Of a DNA stretch of 64,000 bases, positions 55,047-64,000 are shown in pieces. This stretch comes from Tetrapyrgos nigripes (taxonomy: Eukaryota; Basidiomycota; Agaricomycetes; Agaricales; Campanellaceae). The first letter of the stretch is position 1, and every line of letters begins with the position of its first letter. The stretch is from contig JAACJM010000096.1 in the NCBI GenBank assembly GCA_013368315.1, forward strand, positions 1 through 64,000. Direction: 5' to 3'. Made by a program: the position numbers and the translations under genes. The notes under the pieces are model-generated. The model saw only the letters and a list, made by a program, of their open reading frames with translations. It searched no databases and had not been told where the DNA came from.

Positions 55047-58000
55047 AATAGGTGGTTTTTGTAATTAAGTGCTAGGAACTGCACCCAAACACAAACCGTA
55101 TACAAATGTAAATGAGACGAGTGTTCTGAGTAGTCAGAGTACTCAAACTCCCAGTTTAATTGTACTATAAGTACTTTTGATCAGGGTTTTTCAATGAAGT
55201 TAGCGCTTAGCACACGACACAATAAACACAAGTTTAACACCAAGGGGATCAACAAGTCCCAAAATCAAACACTTGTAGGCCACAGTTGCCTTAAAATCAA
55301 CACTTAATAGACCAGAAGGTCAACACAAAGATCACAGTTATAACCCCAAAGATGTTCAATTTTAAAACTCCATTATCTCCAACACAATGTTTATACTTGT
55401 AGCAAGTGCAGTTAAGTTTGTTTAGAAGCTTCAGTCTGTGTTTCACGTCCTCTACTATTGCTAGCAAGATCTGATACTCTACAGTACATGGCTTGGGTAG
55501 CTACTTGTAATATCTGGTCCTTTTATACTACTCGCAGCTACAACTATACAGTTACCTATTTCTTTTCAAGGTCCACTAAAAGGTATGTAGAGAAAATATA
55601 AAACAAATTGAAAAGTCCGCTAGCGAGTTCTACCTATTTCCTCATAAGTAAAGACTTGCTTATTAGGGTATACAGAAACTGTTCAATAGTATCTAAATAT
55701 TTGTAGAAACTTTCTTCAGTTCCCTTTGTAAGCCGTCTGGTGTTTTCGTGTACCGTCCTGGTTAGCGAGCATCATATCTATGACTCAGAACGCTCCACTT
55801 ATGACCGCTAGGTCCTTCATATGTGTCCTTATGCTAGGGGTGTAGGGTTTTCTCATAGTTTCTTTATTCCGTTCGGTTTTCCTTTCCCTTTTCTCCGATC
55901 TTGCTTTATTCGCAGTCTACTACTGAGTCCTACATATGAGTCCAGCTCTTCTGCTGTCCCGTTTGCATACTTATTCCTTCCTCAATGCTTTCAATGCCTA
56001 GCTAGACAATTACTGACAGATTTATCCTTATCCAGAAATAACATTACCTCATTTGGATTGTATTCCGATCATTCGGATGTACTGCGACTTAGCGCTTCTG
56101 TCCCTCATATCTCTGTGTAGAGATGCCTGTCCACTATCCCCTCTGTACCGATGGATAGCTGAACTCTCTGGGATCTGGTACATATATACTTTGTCCTACT
56201 TTTGTCCACATGTACCTTTTACAGATACTTAAGATTCCCTCGAAGCCGTTTTAGTACTACGGGATTTACCGATACATAGATCTAGACCTAGCATGCTTGT
56301 CCGCATGTCCGATCTTAGCACTGTCTTCTCTGAGCAACCTTTCAGCCGAGGATTGTGTTGCTTACACATTCCTATCCCTGCAAATAGGGGCTACCTCGCA
56401 TTTCACTGCCCCTTTGGATCACACTAGCAGTTCTAGTTGTTATAATAGGATTCGAAAGCCTTTATAGACTATCTTTATCATTTGGTGGGTCTGCTATTAT
56501 AACTCCCAACTCGCACATATCTATCATAGTACTTAGAATGAGTTGTTTCTCCATTCGTAAGCACTTAATATTATTGTACCGTTGTTTTCTTAGTCCTGCT
56601 AGGTATTAACTAGCAGTTCAGGGCTCACCCTAGTCCTCTTATTCCCTTAAAAGAATGTCAAAACTGATATTATGAACCAAAATCCAAGTATGTATACAGT
56701 GGCCAAAAAAATTGTCCACATGTTTGGCACTTTTGGAAAGATTGCTGATTTAAGAGCTATTGAGCAGAAATCTCAAAACATGGCTGGTGGTAGCAAGAAA
56801 GCCTTTGATTAGAGCTACAATAATCTGTCTGTTTTGTCTTATTTGGCCACATATCTGTGGAGTTATGATTGATTTAAAATTGTATGTCATTTGGACAATT
56901 TTTTGAGTTGCCACTTCAAATCATTATTGCAATAACCTGATGTGTTATCCATGATGTCATGGGTGGAGCTGTACAGTAATGTGATGTATACACCACAATG
57001 ATGTCATAGCTGCCAGCTGGAGCATACATAGCAACATACAGATGCTCTACAGCTTCTATGAAAATCATGGGGTCCCTCATATCAGCCCAGAAAGACAATC
57101 TCTACTCTCTCCTCCAAACTGCCCCTCCCTCTATCAAAATTTCAGCTCAGACTGAAGTATGAAAGCAGAGTGTTGCTTTTATAGGTAGAGAGACATGTTC
57201 TGATAAAGGAAACCATTGGATATAGCACTTTAGAAAGTTAATACCCAGCTGAAAAATGGCCACCTCTGGATCAACTCCCATATTATTAATGCTTTCCAGG
57301 ATTTTGTTACTTAAGATGGTCATATAGTGTTTGCAATCTATCTTCCCCTTCATCTGGACCATTTTTACTGCTTACTGTTGCCCCATACCCTACCCCATCA
57401 TGTCATTTTCTCTCTCAAATGTCATCATTTCTGTCACATCTTGCTGTACCATGAATTTATCTCTCTTTTCTCACACATGCTGGGGCATATTTGCCCCAAA
57501 ATAATTGGTTTTGGTCTTATCTGAGATAATAACCCACTTCTAGCCTTCTACAGCCCGGTCTTTTTACATCTGTGCAAACTTCAAGTGAGCCTTGCTGCAA
57601 GTCACTGTAAGTTTGCACTTGTTCTGTGTTTTGGAGATCGCCACAAGACGTTTTCAGGAATGTTTTGGCTGTTATAGGTTGGGACAGGTTGTCCAAGAAG
57701 AGCCTTGATGTTTCAGGCCACTTGTGTAGCAATCTGGCTTTACCAGAATGGATTTTTTTTCCAATCTAACCTCTTCACAAGTAGTAGAGAGCCTCCTAGG
57801 ACACCCTGCTGTATTGTTCTCATTGTCTGTATTTGTCTTTTAAGCCACAAAAGCAACTCTTGGCTTCCATACTCCAGTCTGAGCTACAATTTTTGCAGAT
57901 GGAGAGGCAGTTAAGAGGAGAGAGTAGAGATTGTCTTTCTGGGCTGATATGAGGGACCCCATGATTTTCATAGAGGCTGTAGAGCATCTGTATGTTGCTA

Positions 58001-58358
58001 TGTATGCTCCAGCTGGCAGCTATGACATCATTGTAGTGTATACATTACATTACTGTACAGCTCCACCCATGACATCATGTATAACACATCAGGTTATTGC
58101 AATAATGATTTTGAAGTGGCAACTCAAAAAATTGTCCAAATGACGTACAGTTTTAAATCAATCATAACTCCACAGATATTTGGCCAAATAAGACAAAACA
58201 GACAGATTATTGTAGCTCTAATCAAAGGCTTTCTTGCTACCACCAGCCATGTTTTGAGATTTCTGCTCAATAGCTCTTAAATCAGCAATCTTTCCAAAAG
58301 TGCCAAACATGTGGACAATTTTTTTGGCCACTGTACTGTGATTTTGTATGGCGTATCA
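55047..58358 (-). mobile_element. 1.6-kb LTR-like repeat, copy 3, split by a Tc1/mariner element
   Basis: On the minus strand it starts TGATACGCCATACAAAATCA at 58358, is interrupted after about 25 bp by the Tc1 element, resumes at 56694 and ends CACCTATT at 55047. Flanks ACAAT (55042-55046) and ACGAT (58359-58363) differ only by a CpG to CpA change. Without the insertion it is about 1.67 kb long, like copy 2. Confidence 0.85.
56697..58333 (-). mobile_element. Tc1/mariner element with 0.49-kb inverted repeats
   Basis: It begins CAGTGGCCAAAAAAATTGTC and ends with the inverse, with TA on both sides (56695-56696, 58334-58335). The arms (56697 to about 57183 and about 57842 to 58333) match nearly throughout, far longer than typical Tc1 ends. 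The centre holds a decayed transposase on the minus strand: VIISDKTKTNYFGANMPQHV (first catalytic Asp), a stop, then KIDCKHYMTILSNKILESIN, NMGVDPEVAIFQ (DDE region, second Asp lost: QLGIN where QDN is usual). Dead copy. Confidence 0.88.
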
Positions 58359-58363
58359 ACGAT

Positions 58364-60073
58364 GCCGTATCCCATGCATCTTACCTGACTTGTTCCTGCC
58401 CTTCAACTCACACTGTTGTCTTCTCCTTCCATGGATTCACATAACAGCAATCCAACAATATTTCGTCTTATCTATGGATGTATGAAAGGCTATAGGAAGA
58501 GACAGATAGAATCAAGGTTATCCTCTACATAGAAAGACTGAATGATGATGACAGGACAGAGAAGGGAAATTGGAGCAATTTTCGCTTCATTTCTTTTTAT
58601 TCTGTCTCTGCTCTCCCTTGCTACCTCAATATTGCTATCTTTGGCCACACAATACTCCCTTCATTCCCCCTTTCAGCTTTCTCAGTTTGTTAGAACTGAA
58701 GTCCTATGGCCTTACACACTCTCTTATGGACACCAGGATCGTACTATGAACTAGGAGAGGTACATCAAAACTGTTGTGGATGAATGATGATGATGTGGCT
58801 AGGATTTGACTGTTGCTGGCTGTGTCTAGTGAGTATTCCCATGATTGTTACAGTTGAAAGCACTGGAGATGGAAGAACTTGGACTATCGGTTAGCAAGGA
58901 TGGCAAGCAGAATAATGAAGGAACTGGAGATCTACATGCTGGGTCTGGATCTTGGATCTGACAGCCAGAGGCATGCTTCAGAGATGATTGGTCTGGCAAT
59001 GACTGGAGTAATGTTCACTCTATCTTGTTTTACCTCTTGCTCTCTGCTATACATTGAGCTACTCCCTTTCTATGTTCACTTGTGGTCCATAACGTCCCAT
59101 AACCATCTTCACATGTGATACAATGGTCTCCATCACACCCTACTTTGTGCTCTGCATGTAGAATTGGAATTAGAGATGTTGATTAAAGATTAGGAAGGGA
59201 CTCTGGCCTTTGTTTTTGAAGATGAGCAAAGGAATAAGTTGAGTTGGGTGTCATCATCACTCTTCACCTTTCACTGATTTGTCTCTCTCAGTCTAGACGA
59301 TTTCCTTACAGCAACACTAGTCTCTGCCTAGTCTTACTCAATATTTGCATGTTCTCAGCTCATTCACTTCTACATTCTTTCATTGAGGACAGGTGCCAGC
59401 TTTGCACTGCACTCATTTGCTTTCACTAGTGACAGACTAGGAGCGGTATTTGCCTCATCTTCACTATTGTTGATTCCTCTCCACTATTTAAGGAAATGGA
59501 GCAAGATTCACTTTGTTTTACTACTTCTCTTGCTCCCCTTCTTCGTTACGTGTCAAAACATGCTCCTTCATTCAACATAATGTTTTCAACAAGACAATGT
59601 ACTATGTTAATCAACAGTTATCATCTTTACCTTGACCCTGTGGTCTCCTGAAAATGCCATCTCCTATCATGTTTTGCCTAATTTGTTCCTGTCCCCAAGT
59701 TTCATCTCCTACTTCCTGGTTTCATGTAGTAGCAAGACTACAGCTGTACCTTTCCTTCCTATGGATATTGGGTGCCATACACAGCATTGGAATACTGGAT
59801 TGGAGTGCATCAATGCCAGCATCAACCTATGACTATGATGTAGTCATTGCGTGTCTGTTGGTCTATGTTGTGGATGTTGCCCTCCTCTTTTTCTTTCCTA
59901 GAGGATCAGTGCTACCTTTGCATCATCCTCTGCCTTCTCTCCAACTCACTGGACCCCATATCATCAAGCCTGTTCAGCTAATATCATGAGTGGTTTTAGT
60001 CTATCTGTCAAAATTAATTCTCACTACTATTATGACTGTGAATAAGGAGTTAGACAGAGGAGGGGATGAGATA
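58364..60073. repeat. Degenerate repeat field, part 3
   Basis: No gene. Motif copies near 58570, 59005, 59438, 59500 and 59909; the GGATGAATGATGATGATGTGG block near 58777. Pyrimidine-rich on the + strand. Confidence 0.55.
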
Positions 60074-60078
60074 CATGG

Positions 60079-60496
60079 TGTCACAAACTGCTACAGTTCT
60101 TTGTCCTCCTTCCTCTTCTACTACATTATTGATAAACCTTTTAAACCTTATATTACTGACTTTTAACCTTATAGAACCTGTCAAACTCTATAATAACTAT
60201 CAATCAATCTTCCATTCTATTGATCCTATCTTTCCCTATGTTTCTCCACTTTCCCTAGGTTTCTCCTATTTCTCCTATCTTTCTCCTATCACCTATTCAT
60301 TGTTCTTCTATATAAACCACTAGACATTTTAGCTAGTCCTTTAGTTCATTCACTTTGTCTCTGCTCCGTACTAGTACTATGCAGTGTAGAGCATAGTCAG
60401 CTTACTCTTGCTCTCTATCTATCTCTCTATTCTCAATCGATCTTGTCTTTGTGTGACTTGGGTGGTTTGTCATTGAGTGTACCAACAACCTTGACA
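60079..60496 (+). mobile_element. Solo gypsy LTR with CATGG target duplication
   Basis: It runs from TGTCACAAACTGC to CAACCTTGACA and is flanked by CATGG on both sides (60074-60078, 60497-60501). It is a diverged copy of the LTR at 1686-2113 (shared TGTGTGACTTGGGTGGTT and CACTTTGTCTCTGCTCCG versus CACTTCGTCTCCACTCCG). TATA region near 60310 (TTCTATATAAACC). Confidence 0.92.
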
Positions 60497-60501
60497 CATG
60501 G

Positions 60502-63190
60502 GGTAAAGAGGAAGCCATTCAAGAGATGCTGAAAAGAAGAGAATATAGAGTGAAACAGAGAGTACAGGTGATGGGAAATGGACAGTACAGAAGGGAAAAG
60601 GAAAAGCTGTTGGGCCTATGTGTCTGAATCAGTGTTACCACTACTCTGTTACCTTCATTTTTGTCTTTACCTATTAATCAAACTAGAGTCCTAGACAAAT
60701 AACTACAGCTCTACTGACCTCACCTGGCTCCAGCCCCCAACTATTTCTTGTCTCTTTTCCTCCTTCTCCTGTGCCTATGACAACAATGCTCATTGTGGAC
60801 TGTTACTAAAAGGAATCAGCTATCTCAAGACGATTTAACATGGATTAGAGAAGGACTCAGACTGTTGATTGGCAGGAATGGAAATTGGAGTGATGAAAGG
60901 GCTAGAGACTTGACTGCTGGATAGTTTGTCTACTGTGGTCAAGGGCATTAGTTGTTTGCTTCCTTATATATGAAAACCTAGAGTGGTATTCACTCTGTTT
61001 TCAATGATCCATTTCATGAAAAGGGGTGCTTGCTTTGCTTCCTTCTTTTTCATTTCCCTATTCTCATCTGAAAGAATTGGAGCAGTATTCACTCTGTTTC
61101 TTCTGGTTTCCTTCCTCTGAGAATTCACTTACTTGAATCAATGCTTGCTCTATGGTACTTACACCCTTCTGCATGCTCTCCCTAACCACTATACTCCTTC
61201 CTCGATACATATTCATTATTATATCTTCATTTGTAGTCCAATGATCTTGTGTGACTCATCAACAACTCTGTTTTCTACCACATCTTGCCCAATTCATTCT
61301 AGTCTTTCAGTCTTCCCCCAGCTCTCCTGGTTTCCTCAAAACTGTGATCCTACAGCCTCAATCTTCTCTCTATGGATGCTGTGTATCACATTGAGCTCTG
61401 GATCTGAGTACAACAATGCTATTGTTGATGAACATTGATGACATGGTGGGATGTGATCACTGATTAGCATGCAGACAACTCTTTCTTCCTCTCCATTTTG
61501 ACTGCCCCCTTTGAGGAAGCTGCCTGGTTTGCATGTTCCTCTCCCAATTCCTTGCTTCTATCCTAGAAACTCAGAGCAATGTTTGCCTCATATTTTCATA
61601 TGAAAATGGAGTGAGATTCACCTCATCTTCCTTTATCTGACTCACTCAGACTCCTCAGTAATGATCCTATGATGATCCTACAGCCTTCATCCACCTCTAC
61701 TCTTTCTACAGAGGGCTTTATCTTGTGTTGGAGGGTTCAAGTATGCCTGGAATTAGAAGTGCAGAAGACAAGAAGCTACAAGGAATCAGTTTGGGAAATC
61801 ACAATGAAGACAAGCACTAGTCAACATATATATATCATTGATTTGATGCTGAAAGGAGAGCTCAACTCTGCATTGGAGGTTCAAGTGAATCTGGAGATTG
61901 AAGACACAGAAGGGCATGAAACTGCAAATACAGGAAGCTTGACGTCAATGTTGACCATGTTTCTATGACTCATTCTGTCTCTAAGGACAGGTGCTCATTC
62001 ATCATCCTTTCCTGTACTTTTCCCATAATCTTCAACATTCTTGCTTCTCAACCATTGCCTTCTCTCTCCAGTAGCCTCATGCTTCATTCCTTCTTGTTTC
62101 CCTAAGAATGGATTCAGAGCAGAATTTGCTTTATTCATTCTCATTTCACCTCTGAGAACTAGTGCTCAGCTTGCATTGTCCTCTTATATTCATCCCATTC
62201 CCACCTTCTTTGATGTGTTGCTGTTCCCCCACTCTCACTACAGCTTCAGCTCTTCAAGCTGTTAGAATGTTACTTTTTGTTTGATGGTTCTACAACTGGA
62301 GGGCAAGAATGGAGTTCAACAAGACTGTAGTGGATGTCAACATGGACGGGACGTAGCTGTGGGATAGCAATATGGATGTTGTCTCCCACCTTTTATTTTT
62401 CTGTCAAATATTATCTTGTTTCCTGCTAGTTCCTTTCTGTGTTCCAGAATTCATTCCCTCCAATGGTTTACTCCATCTTCATGATCACCACATCTGTCTG
62501 TATATGTTCTACATTATCACACCCTCTGTCACTATCTGGGTCTCTTTATTCTTCCATTGGGCATGTCTTTCTCTAGGATCTAAGCAGAATGAGTGGGGGC
62601 AAGAACACTGACTCTGAAACCAGTTAGTTGCCAAGTGGTGGTTGTCAGTTTGAGCAGTAGGATTTACTTTTGCTAATGACAGATTGCGAGCAATATTCGC
62701 TTTGTCTCCTCTTTTTTTCCTTCCTCTTCTCTATCTAGAAAAATGGAGCAATCTTCACTCCATCTTACTACTTCTCTTGCTCTCCCTTCTTTGCTACACT
62801 TCAAACACTGCTCTACAAGAATTTATTACCCTGTGATAGTCTTCATTTGTGATCCACCAAGCTTCATCCTCCCCAACAACATCTTTCTCAACTATGTCAG
62901 CTTTTTGTCCCTCTCGAATTCCTTTGGACAGCTCCTCAGTAGCCATTCTTGGACAATTATGATGTTGCAGGAATATGGTTGCTAGATCACATCATTGAAA
63001 CTGATGGTCATGATTGGGGGTGTGGACTAGAGACTTGGGGAATCCAAAGGATTTGGATCTTGATTTCAATGGACAAAGGAATATACTGACAGTGTTTAGT
63101 CCAACGAGGGACCAGTGCAAGATCCACATTGCCTGAGTCAACTCTACATTGTTCTCCTTCACATTTACTTCTCTGCTTTGTCTTCCTTAC
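60502..63190. repeat. Degenerate repeat field, part 4
   Basis: No gene. Motif copies near 60973, 61080, 61576, 61608, 62127, 62688 and 62742; CTACAAGAATTTATTACC near 62813; GATGAACATTGATGACATGG near 61425. An ORF at 61669-61968 (99 codons) has no motif. Confidence 0.55.
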
Positions 63191-64000
63191 TGTTAGGATG
63201 TGTACAAAGGTTTGTATTATTGTAATAAGTAATACAAAGAATTAAGTACTTATGTCCAAATAACTAATGAGACTGTTAAGCAGCTCAATGAGCAGACACG
63301 CAGATAGGGGTTAATTAAGGATAGGTAGCTGATCTCCAAGGGATGCAATCAGCTTGGAGTATAATTGAATAGAGGTGATCGATGGATTTGTGGTGGCTCA
63401 CATATTAAGTGATGGACTTCTGTGATATGTTTCAAGATGTTGTTGATGGGTTTTGCAGGCAAATAAGGATACTTACAGTGATATTTCGCAGTTTGTGTGA
63501 GTAAACAGCAGCTGTATAGAGATAAGTAGTTGATAAACAAGTACATTTACTGTACATAGGTGACAAAATGGCAGACTGGGGGCTCTCAAGTCCTCAGCCT
63601 GTTTATATACATAAAAAACTGAATTACAGGGTATCTACGACTATTCATGACTCATAACTTCCCTCCTACTTCCTCCATTGACTCATCCTTACTCTGCTTG
63701 ACTTATTTCCTTGAGTCATGCATTTGCATCCAGCTCCCATTGCTTATTTGGTTCCTTTATGACTCCTTCTGACTGCTCTGTTAAATCCTCATTTCCCTCT
63801 TTCCTTCTACAGTTCCATGTGACTGTTCTATTCAATTCCTACACATCCCAACTCACTTCATCAGTCCTTCATGCTTCTTCCAGTCATCTCCTAATGACCA
63901 TTTATAGTCTTATCTTTGTCACTGTCTTGAGGTCATCAGTGGTGGGGATATTCATGTCATTTGACATTGTAGCCTTGTAAGGTCATAGATATCTCCTTTT
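63191..64000. mobile_element. LTR copy cut by the right window edge
   Basis: It starts TGTTAGGATGTGTACAAAGG and matches the solo LTR 25225-26056 along its whole visible length (for example CCTCAGCCTGTTTATAT and GACCATTTATAGT). By comparison it should end about 20-30 bp past the window. Whether it is a solo LTR or the edge of a complete element cannot be seen. Confidence 0.88.

Overview
The window looks like a stretch of a basidiomycete (Agaricomycete-type) fungal genome. The reasons are short GT-AG introns in nearly every cellular gene, genes of fungal families (UstYa-like proteins, a NACHT/NB-ARC protein with highly similar TPR repeats, a 7-TM family), and heavy loading with Ty3/gypsy chromoviruses, Ty1/copia, Tc1/mariner and MITE sequences. 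No rRNA, tRNA or CRISPR was recognised. I cannot name the species.

Layout. 1-3005: the 3' part of a Ty3/gypsy element on the + strand, with an extra ORF and a 3' LTR, apparently inserted in the LTR edge of a decayed copia element. 3541-4545: a dead MFS transporter gene split by a MITE. About 5.8-26.8 kb: a nested retrotransposon stack on the minus strand. Gypsy element A is interrupted by a 1.6-kb LTR-like repeat, by gypsy element B (8891-21892, TSD CTGTC) and by a solo LTR (25225-26056, TSD TCATG). B is itself interrupted by gypsy element C (11169-18091, TSD AGGAC). C has lost gag and protease but carries a multi-exon gene on the opposite strand between pol and its 3' LTR.

28.0-44 kb is the gene island: a STAND/NLR-like NB-ARC-TPR gene (minus), a GNAT acetyltransferase (minus), a membrane protein with a possible But2-like domain (+), a UstYa-like gene (+), a 55-residue secreted peptide gene (+), a 7-TM gene (minus), a second UstYa-like gene (+) and a SAM-like-domain gene (minus). 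Two UstYa-like genes, a membrane protein and a small secreted peptide within 6 kb resemble, by gene content only, fungal RiPP (dikaritin) loci; this is a hypothesis.

44.5-63.2 kb has no convincing cellular gene. It is a very old degenerate repeat field: first a set of spaced palindromes near GAGCTCTAGAAGCTC, then dozens of copies of a motif near GGAGCAGTATTTGCTTTGTC. Three copies of the 1.6-kb LTR-like repeat, a Tc1/mariner element with 0.49-kb inverted repeats and a solo gypsy LTR with TSD CATGG lie in it. The right edge cuts a second copy of the LTR seen at 25.2 kb. Differences between paired LTRs are mostly C/T and G/A at CpG, which suggests methylation-driven decay or RIP.
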